Origin: a virus
Reading direction: 5' to 3' (one strand)
Length of the DNA: 41,990 nt
Virus record (IMG/VR): IMGVR_UViG_3300029787_000050
Location: 940 to 42,929 of that record
Below are positions 1-8,915 of this stretch, in pieces. Numbering within the stretch: the stretch's first letter is position 1; every line of letters starts with the position of its first letter. Under the pieces are notes generated by a model. It was given only the letters and a program-made list of their open reading frames with translations. It ran no database searches and was not told the origin of the DNA. Made by a program: the position numbers and the translations under genes.

Positions 1-939
1 TCTGCAGTATTCAATCAGATACATGAAGGACAATTATATTTTAATTCAACAACAAACACTTTTAAAGAAACAATAACAGATGTATCTAGTGGAACATGGT
101 CTAGTGGTGGTAATTTAAATGAAGGAAGAAACGCAGGATCAAGTGCTGGAACACAAACCGCAGCTTTATTTGCTGCTGGAGATCCAGTATCAGCAGGAAC
201 AACTGATAGCACAGAACTTTATAATGGAAGTTCATGGACAGAAGTAGCAGATTTAAATACAGCAAGAAGAGAAACTGCTGTTGGATTAGGTCTAACAAAT
301 ACAGCAGCTTTATGTGTTGCAGGTAATCCCCCTATAACTGGAATAGTAGAATCTTGGGACGGTAGTTCTTGGACAGAAATTGCAGATTTAAATACTTCTC
401 GTTCTCATGGAGGATCTTCAGGTTCTCAAACAAGTGCATTAGCTTATGGAGGAAATGATCCACCTTATAGAGCATACACTGAATCTTGGGATGGTAGTTC
501 TTGGACAGAAGTTTCAGATTTAAATACAGCTAGATATGGTGGTATGTTTTCTGCAGGTCAAAGTAATTCATCAGCCATAACTGCAGGAGGATATAGCACT
601 GGTTATCTCGCAATTACAGAAACTTGGAATGGTAGTTCTTGGACTGAAGTTGGAGATTTAAATGATGGAAGATATGGTTTAGGTAGCTCCATAAGTGGAT
701 CTACTACATCTGCTTTAGCTTTTGGAGGAGACTCACCTCCAGCGACAGCTAATACAGAATCTTGGAATGGATCAGCTTGGACTGAAATTAACAACTTATC
801 AACTGCTAGAAGTCAACTAGGTGGTGCAGGTTCTTCTGCCGTTAGTTCTTTAGCATTTGGTGGAGGACCCAATCCTGTTGCTACATCAACAGAAGAATTT
901 ACAGCAGGTTTAGGTAACAAAACAATTACAACGAGTTAA
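1..939 (+). CDS. Kelch-type beta-propeller tail protein (5' end missing)
   Basis: The frame is open from base 1 to TAA at 937-939, so at least 312 residues are present and the true start lies outside the window. The first ~30 visible residues (EGQLYFNSTTNTFK) look like a short adapter found in marine phage tail proteins. After it come about six blades of ~45 residues, each with a Gly-Gly strand, then a segment like ESWDGSSWTEVSDLNTAR. The last blade ends TEEF, as in the next gene, which is typical of propeller closure. The next gene starts 2 bases downstream and is a paralogue. The likely role is a receptor-binding or tail-appendage protein (inference from fold and position); galactose-oxidase-like enzymatic activity is not supported by any visible catalytic motif. 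Confidence 0.8.
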   Translation, partial: SAVFNQIHEGQLYFNSTTNTFKETITDVSSGTWSSGGNLNEGRNAGSSAGTQTAALFAAGDPVSAGTTDSTELYNGSSWTEVADLNTARRETAVGLGLTNTAALCVAGNPPITGIVESWDGSSWTEIADLNTSRSHGGSSGSQTSALAYGGNDPPYRAYTESWDGSSWTEVSDLNTARYGGMFSAGQSNSSAITAGGYSTGYLAITETWNGSSWTEVGDLNDGRYGLGSSISGSTTSALAFGGDSPPATANTESWNGSAWTEINNLSTARSQLGGAGSSAVSSLAFGGGPNPVATSTEEFTAGLGNKTITTS

Positions 940-941
940 TT

Positions 942-2768
942 ATGGCAACGTATAAAGAAGTAAAAGGCGTAACAGTACAAACACTAAGTGAAGATCCAGT
1001 TGTTGGAGGAGCTGCTGGAGGATCTTGGGCATCTGGTGGAACTATGAATAATTCAAGAGCGGGTTCTGGTGGAGGTCTTGGAATATATACTGCTGCAATT
1101 GTTGCAGCAGGAGGAAATCCAGCTGAAACTACTACAGAACAATATAATGGATCAAGTTGGACTGAAATTAATGATGTTAATACTGCTAGAAAATCTCCAA
1201 CGGGATCTGGAACTACTACTGCAGGTTTAGCATACGGGGGAGTTATTAACCCAAGTAGCGTAATAGCAAATAATGAAAGTTGGAATGGTTCAAGTTGGAC
1301 AGAAGTTAACGATTTAAATACTGCAAGAGGTCTTGGTGCAGCCAGCACTCAAGGAACCTCTACAGCTTCTTTAATGATATCAGGACAGACAACTCCTACT
1401 AACATGGTAGCAAACACAGAATCATGGGATGGAACTAATTGGACAGAAGTAAACGACGTAAATACTGCAAGAAGAAGCGGAGGAGGTGCAGGAACTCAAA
1501 CAGCGGCTCTATATTCTGGTGGTGGTCCTGGTTCATCAACTGCTACAGAAATATGGAATGGATCTTCTTGGACTGAAACTGCAGATCTTAATACTGGAAG
1601 AAACGAGGCAAGTGGTTCAGGAGAAAGTAGCTCAGATGCATTATATTTTGGTGGAGGACCTGATATAGCTAAAACAGAATCTTGGAATGGCACAAGTTGG
1701 ACAGAGGTATCTGATTTAAGCACTGGAAGAAATTTTTTAACTGGAATAGGAACAGGTGCTAATTCTATAGCAGCTGGTGCTGAAAGTCCAACACCAGCAA
1801 GAAATGTAACAGAGGAGTGGGCAACAGCACCTGTAACAGCAGCTATTTTAACAGAAGGTGATTTATTTTTATCTGGAGGCACAACCTTAAAAGGTTTTGG
1901 AAGAGCGGCTGGGATACCAAGCACTAGTTGGGCTAGTGGTGCTGACTTAAATACAGCAAGACATTATTTTAATGGTTCAGGTATTACATATAATACAGCT
2001 ATTGTTTATGGTGGTATGGCTGGATCATCTTACACTGGAGTGACAGAAAAATATAATGGTAGTGCGTGGACAGAAACAGGAGATTTAAATTCTGCTAGAT
2101 TTATGTTGGCAGGCGCAGGTACTCAAACCGCATCACTTGCTTTTGGTGGTGCTCTTGGACCATCAGAAACTGTGCAATCGGTTAATGAATCTTTTAATGG
2201 TTCTAGTTGGACAGAGGTAGGAGATTTAAATACTGCTAGAAAACAAGTAGCAGGCATAGGAAGATCAGGAACTACAGCTGCTTTATGTGTTGGAGGCAAT
2301 GCTCCTCCAGGAAGACTTGGAGTAAATGAATCATGGAATGGCACAGCTTGGACAGAATTAGGAGATTTAAATACAGCTAGAAATGCTTTAGCAGGAGCAG
2401 GAAATCCGTCATCAGCTTTGGTTTTTGGTGGAGAAGCACCACCTCACACAAATGTAACAGAAAAATGGGATGGATCTAGTTGGACTGAAGTAAATAATTT
2501 AAACACAGCAAGATATATATTAGCAGGAGTGGGTCCTGATAGTAACTCTGCGTTAGCTTATGGAGGACTTACAACTACAGATATTGCAAACACAGAAGTT
2601 TGGAATGGAACATCGTGGACAGAATTAAATGATTTATCAACTGCAAGAAGGCCAGCAGGGTCAGGAACAACAAGTTCAGCTTTGGCTTCTGGAGGAGGAC
2701 CGCCTTCTGCAGCTACAACCGAAGAATTTGAAGCTGAGGCTACATTATCCACAGTAACCGTATCATAG
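942..2768 (+). CDS. Double kelch-type beta-propeller tail protein
   Basis: This 608-residue protein holds two successive propeller modules. After an N-terminal leader (~residues 1-28), module 1 has a SWASGG strand and repeated EsWNGSSWTEvNDLNTAR blades ending at TEEWATAP. A linker (EGDLFLSGGTTLKGFG) resembles the adapter at the start of the preceding partial gene. Module 2 repeats the same pattern and ends TEEFEAEATLS. I count about six blades per module, with first and last strands able to close the ring. It is paralogous to the gene at 1-939, and both precede an oxygenase operon. A secreted or virion surface adhesin that binds host glycans or protein is the likely role; function is inferred, the repeat structure is directly visible. 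Confidence 0.85.
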   Translation: MATYKEVKGVTVQTLSEDPVVGGAAGGSWASGGTMNNSRAGSGGGLGIYTAAIVAAGGNPAETTTEQYNGSSWTEINDVNTARKSPTGSGTTTAGLAYGGVINPSSVIANNESWNGSSWTEVNDLNTARGLGAASTQGTSTASLMISGQTTPTNMVANTESWDGTNWTEVNDVNTARRSGGGAGTQTAALYSGGGPGSSTATEIWNGSSWTETADLNTGRNEASGSGESSSDALYFGGGPDIAKTESWNGTSWTEVSDLSTGRNFLTGIGTGANSIAAGAESPTPARNVTEEWATAPVTAAILTEGDLFLSGGTTLKGFGRAAGIPSTSWASGADLNTARHYFNGSGITYNTAIVYGGMAGSSYTGVTEKYNGSAWTETGDLNSARFMLAGAGTQTASLAFGGALGPSETVQSVNESFNGSSWTEVGDLNTARKQVAGIGRSGTTAALCVGGNAPPGRLGVNESWNGTAWTELGDLNTARNALAGAGNPSSALVFGGEAPPHTNVTEKWDGSSWTEVNNLNTARYILAGVGPDSNSALAYGGLTTTDIANTEVWNGTSWTELNDLSTARRPAGSGTTSSALASGGGPPSAATTEEFEAEATLSTVTVS

Positions 2769-2770
2769 AC

Positions 2771-2798
2771 TTGACCTTTATATAGAAAGGTATATAAA
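2771..2798 (+). promoter_or_regulatory. Probable promoter for the coiled-coil/oxygenase operon
   Basis: TTGACC at 2771-2776 and TATAAA at 2793-2798 are separated by 16 bases, in the only gap between the propeller genes and the next operon. The first gene start with a good ribosome site follows 27 bases downstream. Confidence 0.55.
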
Positions 2799-2825
2799 GA
2801 TATTAGAATGAATAAAGGAGACAGA

Positions 2826-3491
2826 ATGTCAAAAGAAAAACGTAATATAGCTACCAAGTTAGAAACAGAATCAAAGTATTTAACAAACATCCTAGATAAA
2901 GATGATGTTAAAAATTTTAAGAAATTAATACCCGAATTACAAGATACATGGATGAAGAAACAAATGTTTCGTACAGAAACAGAAATGAGATTCTCTGTGT
3001 TATCTGATAATAAATATCCAACGAAAGCTGCAAAGTATTGGCAATCTGTGAGAGAGCAGAATACACACTTTGAAAATTTAGTTCATCTATCATTTGATGC
3101 AAGAAAAAATGAAGTTGAAATAAAGAAATTACAAAGAGATATTAAAAAAGAAAAAGATTCATTAGAGAAAGAACTTAAACAAGTTGAGCTAGAAGAAAAA
3201 TTATATGCAAAAGCACAAATGGAATTAGTTGCTAAACATAGAATGAGAGAAGTAGCAACTTGGTCTAAACTTAAAAAAGAGTTTCACGATGGTTCTTTTG
3301 ATGATAGAGACGTGAATACGCACCAAGCTAAATCATATCTATTAAGATTCCAAAGACAGAAAGAAACAATAACTCCTGGTACAACACAACCAGAAGTATT
3401 TAACATATTAGGGCAATTAGAAGCTTTAGAAAAAGGTTTGAAAGAAAACACTTTATCTTTAGATGCCAAGAAAACTAAAAAATTAAAATGA
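2826..3491 (+). CDS. Charged coiled-coil protein of unknown function
   Basis: I chose ATG 2826 (221 residues) over the in-frame ATG 2808 because AGGAG at 2816-2820 lies 5 bases before 2826. The protein is highly charged and almost wholly helical. Residues ~90-150 form a Lys/Glu-rich coiled coil with heptad-like spacing; no enzymatic motif or membrane segment is visible. Its last four bases (ATGA) overlap the start of the first oxygenase, so translation is probably coupled. It could be a scaffold, chaperone or partner of the oxygenases or of tail assembly, but the sequence does not decide this. Confidence 0.75.
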   Translation: MSKEKRNIATKLETESKYLTNILDKDDVKNFKKLIPELQDTWMKKQMFRTETEMRFSVLSDNKYPTKAAKYWQSVREQNTHFENLVHLSFDARKNEVEIKKLQRDIKKEKDSLEKELKQVELEEKLYAKAQMELVAKHRMREVATWSKLKKEFHDGSFDDRDVNTHQAKSYLLRFQRQKETITPGTTQPEVFNILGQLEALEKGLKENTLSLDAKKTKKLK

Positions 3492-4150
3492 AGTTTGATT
3501 TTGTCTATTTAGGGCAAACAGTTTTAAAATATGAAGTCCCTTTAGAAGTTTTTGTAGGTCTTAATGAGATCTATGAAAAACAAAAGAAACAATTACCAAA
3601 AGCAAATAAACAATTAGTAGGTAAGATACAGGATGAAGTGTCTTTATATTATTCAGGTCCTAACAATGATAAGATGCACCAACATTCTTTTTTACCAGCC
3701 GACATCCTTAAATGGTTTATGTCTATATTTGATCACTACACAGATTGGAATAAGATAGGCCTAACACAAAAATCAATAAATTCTATTTGGGTTAATGAGA
3801 TGAAAGCGCATGAATATAATCCTGTGCACATACACCAAGGTAAACTCTATACAGGTTTATCTTCTGTGATGATTTTAAAATTACCAAAAGAAACAGGTGT
3901 TGAATATTCAGCGGAATCAAAACCTATGAATGGTAGATTACAGATTATTGGTGCAGCTAACGGACAATTTTCTAAAACAGATTATTCACCTAACATGAAG
4001 ATAGGAGATTTTTATGTTTTTCCATATGATATGAGACACTGCGTATATCCATTTAACGGAACCAAAGAAACTAGAAGAACATTAGTTTGTAATGTAGATA
4101 TTGATTATAATCCTGTGGCATCACGAACTGGATCGGGGCAACTGGAATGA
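3488..4150 (+). CDS. Putative 2OG-Fe(II) oxygenase (first of four)
   Basis: The 220-residue protein carries a double-stranded beta-helix pattern. A candidate metal site is in NPVHIHQGKLYTG (H114, H116), followed by a GDFYVFPYDMRHCVYPF segment with the distal His (H184) and RRTLV with R196/R197 for 2-oxoglutarate. The HxH form, rather than HxD, resembles the TIGR02466/PF13759-like branch also seen two genes downstream, though the two proteins are otherwise dissimilar. ATGA overlaps join it to the gene before and after. The substrate is unknown; oxygenases of this kind in marine phages have been proposed to modify proteins or nucleic acids. Assignment rests on motif reading without a profile search. 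Confidence 0.7.
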   Translation: MKFDFVYLGQTVLKYEVPLEVFVGLNEIYEKQKKQLPKANKQLVGKIQDEVSLYYSGPNNDKMHQHSFLPADILKWFMSIFDHYTDWNKIGLTQKSINSIWVNEMKAHEYNPVHIHQGKLYTGLSSVMILKLPKETGVEYSAESKPMNGRLQIIGAANGQFSKTDYSPNMKIGDFYVFPYDMRHCVYPFNGTKETRRTLVCNVDIDYNPVASRTGSGQLE

Positions 4151-4740
4151 CACAAGTACCAAGAATGCCAAGATGGCAATCTTACGTTGCACAAACAACT
4201 AATCCAGTTTTTACACCAGAGCAATGTAAAATGATTATTGATGCCGGTCATCAATGTGAACCTGAACAAGCTAAAGTAGGTGGAGGTGAAGAAGGTAAAT
4301 ACGATACTAAAAAAAGAGTAACAACTATATCTTGGATACCTTTTGATAAATTACCACAAATGTACAAAATTATTGAGAATCAATTATCTATTGTAAATTT
4401 AAATCATTTTATGTTTGATGGTGTAAAAATTACAGAACCAGCACAGTTTACGGTATATCCTAAAAAAGGTTTTTACGATTGGCATATGGATTTAAATGCT
4501 TTTGGTCAAGACGGTCAAAATCCAATACGTAAAATATCTATGACTTTATTATTATCTGATCCATCAGAGTTTACAGGTGGTGAGCTTACATTTTCAGAAA
4601 TGGGTGATAACAAACCACTGCCCATGAAACAAGGACAAGCAATATTCTTTGCATCATTTTTACGACACAAAGTTGCGCCGGTTAAAAAAGGTGTGAGAAA
4701 ATCTTTAGTGATGTGGTTTGGAGGACCTCCTTTTAAATGA
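4147..4740 (+). CDS. PKHD-type 2OG-Fe(II) hydroxylase (second of four)
   Basis: This 197-residue protein has the classical prolyl-4-hydroxylase-like arrangement. HxD is at H113/D115 (DWHMDLNAFG), a SMTLLLSDPSEFTGGEL core follows, and the distal His H174 and Arg R184 lie in FLRHKVAPVKKGVRKSL. The order and spacing fit small bacterial and phage PKHD-type hydroxylases (YbiX/PiuC-like). All three iron ligands and the 2-oxoglutarate Arg are present, so it is probably active. It overlaps both neighbours by ATGA. The target is unknown; a tail or host protein side chain would fit the context (inference). Confidence 0.88.
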   Translation: MTQVPRMPRWQSYVAQTTNPVFTPEQCKMIIDAGHQCEPEQAKVGGGEEGKYDTKKRVTTISWIPFDKLPQMYKIIENQLSIVNLNHFMFDGVKITEPAQFTVYPKKGFYDWHMDLNAFGQDGQNPIRKISMTLLLSDPSEFTGGELTFSEMGDNKPLPMKQGQAIFFASFLRHKVAPVKKGVRKSLVMWFGGPPFK

Positions 4741-5342
4741 AATTACAAAGAAAAATATTATTTCCAACTCCTGTATATTTTAAAGATATACCTAACTCAA
4801 AAGAATTAAATAAATATTTATTCAAAGAAATAAAAAAATGGCGTAAGGCAGATCCTGAAGGAGAGAAAAAAACTAATTCTGGTTTTGGTTGGCACAGCAA
4901 AACAGATATGGATAAGAAAAAAGAATATAAACCATTAATGGAAGAATTATTTAAGATGGCCTATGAGTGTAATAAAGATTATGGTGTAGAAGGTAAACTA
5001 GGACTTGGTAATATGTGGGCTAACATTAATCCAACATATAGTTATAATAAAACTCATACACATCCTAATTCATTATGGTCTGGAGTTTATTATGTTAAAG
5101 TACCCAAAAGTTCAGGTAAATTATTTTTAGAGGATCCTAGACCAGGACCAAACACACATATGCCTAGAAGAGTAGAGGGTATGCCAGAAGCATTATGGAG
5201 AGTTTGTGCCTATGAACCTGTAGAAGGTCGCATGATATTTTTCCCATCTTGGCTGCCTCATGGTGTTGATATAAATTTAAATACAGATAAAGGTGAAAAA
5301 AACTGGAGGATATCTGTGTCTTATAATTTTATACAAATATGA
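4737..5342 (+). CDS. 2OG-Fe(II) oxygenase, TIGR02466-like (third of four)
   Basis: The 201-residue protein contains THTHPNSLWSGVYYVKVP (H107/H109), LFLEDPRPGP, a GRMIFFPSWLPHGVD strand with distal His H175, and WRISVSYNF with R191. This set is the signature of the TIGR02466/PF13759 family, common in marine phages and often annotated as putative 2OG-Fe(II) oxygenase. Length matches the family. It is coupled to both neighbours by four-base overlaps. Activity and substrate have not been established for most of the family, so only the class is confidently called. Confidence 0.87.
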   Translation: MKLQRKILFPTPVYFKDIPNSKELNKYLFKEIKKWRKADPEGEKKTNSGFGWHSKTDMDKKKEYKPLMEELFKMAYECNKDYGVEGKLGLGNMWANINPTYSYNKTHTHPNSLWSGVYYVKVPKSSGKLFLEDPRPGPNTHMPRRVEGMPEALWRVCAYEPVEGRMIFFPSWLPHGVDINLNTDKGEKNWRISVSYNFIQI

Positions 5343-5983
5343 GTTTTAAGAAAAATAAATATCAAGTTATACGTGGTGCTATATCTAAAGAGATAGCCGA
5401 TATAGCTTATAGGTATTTACAAATATCTGCAGAAGCAGATCACTGGATGTTAAACAATGGTGTGACTCATGCAGGCAATAAACTTGTAGGTAATTTTAAC
5501 GACGCACAAGTTCCAGGTTCTTACGCTAAATATGGTGATAGACTTATGGAAACATTATTAGTTAAAACTATAGATGTTATGCAGAAGAAGACAGGACTTA
5601 AACTAGTGCCAACATATTCATACACAAGACTTTATAGAAAAGGTAATATTTTAAGAAGACACAAAGATAGACCTAGCTGTGAGATATCGACTACACTAAA
5701 CTTAGGTGGAGATAACTGGCCTATATTTATCGATCCTACGGGGTCTAATAACGTCATAGACGAGTATAAAAACATACATAAGCCTGGTGCACCCAAGGGT
5801 ATAAAAGTAGACTTAAAACCAGGAGATATGCTTATTTACTCTGGATGTGAATTAGAGCATTGGAGAGAGCCTTTTCAAGGTGAATTATGTGGTCAGGTAT
5901 TTTTACATTATAATCATGCAGATGGAAGGTTTGCAAAGTCCAATTTGTATGATAAAAGACCTATGCTAGGAATAGTCAAATAA
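5339..5983 (+). CDS. 2OG-Fe(II) oxygenase (fourth of four)
   Basis: The 214-residue protein has HxD at H108/D110 (RRHKDRPSCEIS), a TTLNLGGDNWPIFID core, GDMLIYSGCELEHWREPF with the distal His H174, and a C-terminal QVFLHYNH strand. It matches a marine phage 2OG-Fe(II) oxygenase type distinct from the other three. The distal 2-oxoglutarate Arg is not obvious; R176 is a candidate. It ends the oxygenase run. A 39-base gap with a possible promoter separates it from the tail protein downstream. Confidence 0.85.
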   Translation: MSFKKNKYQVIRGAISKEIADIAYRYLQISAEADHWMLNNGVTHAGNKLVGNFNDAQVPGSYAKYGDRLMETLLVKTIDVMQKKTGLKLVPTYSYTRLYRKGNILRRHKDRPSCEISTTLNLGGDNWPIFIDPTGSNNVIDEYKNIHKPGAPKGIKVDLKPGDMLIYSGCELEHWREPFQGELCGQVFLHYNHADGRFAKSNLYDKRPMLGIVK

Positions 5984-5985
5984 CG

Positions 5986-6012
5986 TTGAACATCAACGCA
6001 ATCTAATATAAT
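5986..6012 (+). promoter_or_regulatory. Possible promoter before the tail/virion gene block
   Basis: A consensus -10 (TATAAT, 6007-6012) follows TTGAAC (5986-5991) at a short 15-base spacing. The -35 overlaps a small palindrome, GTTGAacaTCAAC. The placement before a new gene block supports it; the short spacer weakens it. Confidence 0.35.
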
Positions 6013-6022
6013 CTGGAGATCT

Positions 6023-8215
6023 ATGCTACAAAAGATAGGGTTTCAACCTGGTATAAATAAACAAATCACAGAAACCACTGCAGAGGGCCAGTGGGTAGAT
6101 TGTGATAATGTTCGTTTCAGATATGGTACACCTGAAAAAATAGGTGGTTGGAGACAATTAGGAGCGGATAATTTATCTGGGGCAGCTAGAAAATTACATC
6201 AATTTAATAATAGCCAAGGAATTAAATATTCTATTATAGGAACAAATAGAGTTTTGTATGCTTATTCAGGAGGTGTATTTTATGACATACACCCTATTAA
6301 ATCTACAACAACTCTCACAAGCGCATTTACCACGACTAACGGATCAACTGAAGTTACAATAACTTTTAGTGGAGATCACGGCATATCAAAAGGTGATATT
6401 ATATTATTAGATAATTTTTCTGCTATAACTAATTCTAATTTTTCAGCTACAGAATTTGATGATATTAGATACATGGTTACGACTGTGCCTACAAGTTCAA
6501 CTATAACAATCACAATGGCATCAAATGAAACAGGATCTGGTGCAACGACATCAGGTGGTATTAGAGTTCAACATTATTATTCTGTAGGTCCAGATGTACA
6601 AGCTCAAGGTTTTGGTTGGTCTCTTGGAACTTGGGGCGGTGAAGAGGTAGGAGCTTTTACTACAACTTTATCAGCAGCTATTAATTCATCAGCAACGACT
6701 GGTATTACATTAGCAGACCCATCGCAGTTTCCAAGTTCAGGCACAAACTTTTTATTAATAGGCACGGAAGAATTATCTTATACAGGTATTAACTCATCTA
6801 ACCAATTAACGGGCGTAACAAGAGGTGTAAGAAATACCACGGCTGTATCACATGGTGCTGGAGATACAGTAACTAGCACAGCTAATTATGTGGCTTGGGG
6901 TGAGGCAGCATCAGGAGACTTAGTTTTAGAACCTGGTATGTGGTCTATTGATAATTTTGGTGATAAAGCTATTTGTTTAATTCATGATGGTGAAGTTTTT
7001 GAATGGGATTCTTCAGCAACAAATGCAACAGCAACACGAGCTACAATTATAACTGGTGCACCAACAGCATCTAGACACATGTTGGTATCTACACCAGATA
7101 GACACTTAGTGTTTTTTGGAACAGAAAGAACTATTGGTACTAAAACAACTCAAGATGATATGTTTATTAGATTCTCTGCTGTTGAAGATATTAATACTTA
7201 CACACCTACAGCAACAAATGATGCTGGTACACAAAGACTGGCCGACGGATCACAGATCATGGGAGCGATTAGAGGTAGAGATGCAATTTACGTTTATACA
7301 GATACAGCATTATTTTTAATGCGTTTTGTTGGTCAACCTTTTACATTTGCATTTACACAAGCTGGTACAAACTGTGGACTAGCAGGACAGAATGCAGTCG
7401 TAGAAGTTGATGGTGCAGCATACTGGCTATCAGAAAATGGTTTCTTTAAATATGCTGGTAGTTTAGAATCATTACCTTGTTTAGTAGAAGATCATGTATA
7501 CGATGATATAAATTTAGCATCAGGAAACCAAATGATTAATGCAGGATTAAATAATTTGTTTGGTGAAATTATGTGGTTCTACCCTTCATCAACATCATCT
7601 GTTGTTAATAGAATGGTTTGTTATAATTATTTTGATTCTTCACCTAGAAGACCTGTTTGGACTGTTGGAACTTTAGCTAGAACTGCTTGGTCGGACTCAG
7701 CTGTTTTTGGAACACCACACGCGTTAGAGTATGATCCTGATGCTGTAGAGGGATCTAGTTCATCAACTTATATACAAGGTAATACAGATGGTGTGTCAAC
7801 ATATTATCAACACGAAACAGGAACAGATCAAGTAAAAGGTGGAGCAGTAACAGCAATCACAGCAAATATATTATCTGGAGATTTTGATATTACACAACAA
7901 GTTATTAGAGGCACTATGACATCAAATGCAACTATTCGTGGAGATGGTGAATTTATAATGAAGATAAGAAGATTTGTTCCTGACTTTATATCTCAAACTG
8001 GTAATACACAAGTGACTTTAAATTTAAGAAATTATTCTAACGATACAGCAGCAGGCTCTTCTTTGGGACCATTTACGGTTACATCATCTACACAAAAAGT
8101 AGATACACGTGCAAGAGCAAGAGCTATCGCTTTAAAAGTAGAAAACACAGGATCAAGTCAAGACTGGAAATTAGGAACATTTAGATTAGATATACAACCA
8201 GATGGTAGAAGATAA
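6023..8215 (+). CDS. Tail/DNA-stabilisation-like structural protein
   Basis: This 730-residue protein begins with KIGFQPGINKQITETTAEG followed by WVDCDNVRFRYG and PEKIGGWRQL. I associate this N-terminal pattern with large podovirus tail/hub proteins related in role to P22 packaged-DNA stabilisation proteins. It is almost all beta and Thr/Ser/Gly-rich, with no enzyme motif. Residues ~97-185 and ~205-265 look like inserted beta domains (for example TGITLADPSQF and EELSYTG), flanked by propeller-like segments such as HMLVSTPDRHLVFFGTER. It heads the structural block and overlaps the next gene by one base (TAATG). Tail location is inferred; the exact homologue is uncertain. Confidence 0.7.
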   Translation: MLQKIGFQPGINKQITETTAEGQWVDCDNVRFRYGTPEKIGGWRQLGADNLSGAARKLHQFNNSQGIKYSIIGTNRVLYAYSGGVFYDIHPIKSTTTLTSAFTTTNGSTEVTITFSGDHGISKGDIILLDNFSAITNSNFSATEFDDIRYMVTTVPTSSTITITMASNETGSGATTSGGIRVQHYYSVGPDVQAQGFGWSLGTWGGEEVGAFTTTLSAAINSSATTGITLADPSQFPSSGTNFLLIGTEELSYTGINSSNQLTGVTRGVRNTTAVSHGAGDTVTSTANYVAWGEAASGDLVLEPGMWSIDNFGDKAICLIHDGEVFEWDSSATNATATRATIITGAPTASRHMLVSTPDRHLVFFGTERTIGTKTTQDDMFIRFSAVEDINTYTPTATNDAGTQRLADGSQIMGAIRGRDAIYVYTDTALFLMRFVGQPFTFAFTQAGTNCGLAGQNAVVEVDGAAYWLSENGFFKYAGSLESLPCLVEDHVYDDINLASGNQMINAGLNNLFGEIMWFYPSSTSSVVNRMVCYNYFDSSPRRPVWTVGTLARTAWSDSAVFGTPHALEYDPDAVEGSSSSTYIQGNTDGVSTYYQHETGTDQVKGGAVTAITANILSGDFDITQQVIRGTMTSNATIRGDGEFIMKIRRFVPDFISQTGNTQVTLNLRNYSNDTAAGSSLGPFTVTSSTQKVDTRARARAIALKVENTGSSQDWKLGTFRLDIQPDGRR

Positions 8216-8379
8216 TGGCAAAGATAGTACAAGTATTAACAAGACCTAGTAAAGAATATAAACAAGAAGTAGCGGACGCACAAGTTAGAGATTTAGATGG
8301 TGTCATACAAAAATTAAATACAACATATCAAGAAGAATTAAAAGAGGAGGTAGAAGCATTTAACTTCTTTTTAAATTAA
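8215..8379 (+). CDS. Small helical protein, 54 residues
   Basis: ATG at 8215 shares its A with the stop of the tail gene, and the TAA at 8377-8379 shares its last base with the next ATG. The product (begins MAKIVQVLTRPSKEY, ends VEAFNFFLN) is charged and probably helical. The perfect fit between two overlapping neighbours supports a real gene. Function unknown; a small virion or chaperone component is possible from position only. Confidence 0.7.
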   Translation: MAKIVQVLTRPSKEYKQEVADAQVRDLDGVIQKLNTTYQEELKEEVEAFNFFLN

Positions 8380-8720
8380 TGGCTAATAGTTTTAAAAATA
8401 AAAAAGTAGATTTAACTACAACAGATCTTACAACTTTGTATACAGTGCCAACTGCAACAACTACTGTTGTTAAATCATTATTAGTGTCTGAAGATGCTGG
8501 ATCAGGATCTACAATAACAATAACATTAGTAAATTCTAATGGTGATATATTTAATTTATTTAAAGATAAAGCTATATCATCTAAAGCAACAACAGAACTT
8601 TTAACAAATCCACTTGTTATGGAAGAAAGTGAGATACTTAAAGTACAGGCTGCTGACGCGAACGAGCTGCATGTCATAGCTTCAATATTAGAAATACAGC
8701 CGAGAGAGGTGGTAACATAG
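8379..8720 (+). CDS. Small beta-rich virion-associated protein
   Basis: The 113-residue product is Thr/Val-rich with alternating hydrophobic strands (TLYTVPTATTTVVKSLLVS, ITITLVNSNGDIFNLF), as in small beta-sandwich decoration or head-tail proteins. No catalytic motif, signal or membrane segment is visible. It overlaps both neighbours by one base within the structural block. A minor structural role is inferred from fold-like pattern and location. Confidence 0.75.
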   Translation: MANSFKNKKVDLTTTDLTTLYTVPTATTTVVKSLLVSEDAGSGSTITITLVNSNGDIFNLFKDKAISSKATTELLTNPLVMEESEILKVQAADANELHVIASILEIQPREVVT

Positions 8721-8890
8721 TGCAAATACTTAAACCAAAAGAAATTATAGAAGAGATTAGTAACCTTAAAACAGGTGAAAAATATAAAAATGATGAAGAA
8801 TGGAAGGCTAAAGGCATACCTGAATCTGACATAAGAAGAGATGTGAGAGTAATAATGCCTAGTCTTGATTTGTTTGGAAAAACAAAGTAA
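8720..8890 (+). CDS. Small protein, 56 residues, GTG start
   Basis: GTG at 8720-8722 uses the last base of the previous TAG. The frame runs to TAA at 8888-8890 and gives a charged peptide (QILKPKEIIEEISNLKTGEK near the N-terminus, SLDLFGKTK at the end). No ATG start is available at a useful place, so the overlap is the main support. Function unknown. Confidence 0.6.
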   Translation: MQILKPKEIIEEISNLKTGEKYKNDEEWKAKGIPESDIRRDVRVIMPSLDLFGKTK

Positions 8891-8915
8891 TGTGGAGTTT
8901 CGGACCTAGGAGAAT

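Noticed and set aside
603-2344. Several long open frames antisense to the propeller genes
   Set aside because: They mirror the repeat structure of the plus-strand genes, lack ribosome sites and have Pro/Ser-rich products with no domain pattern.
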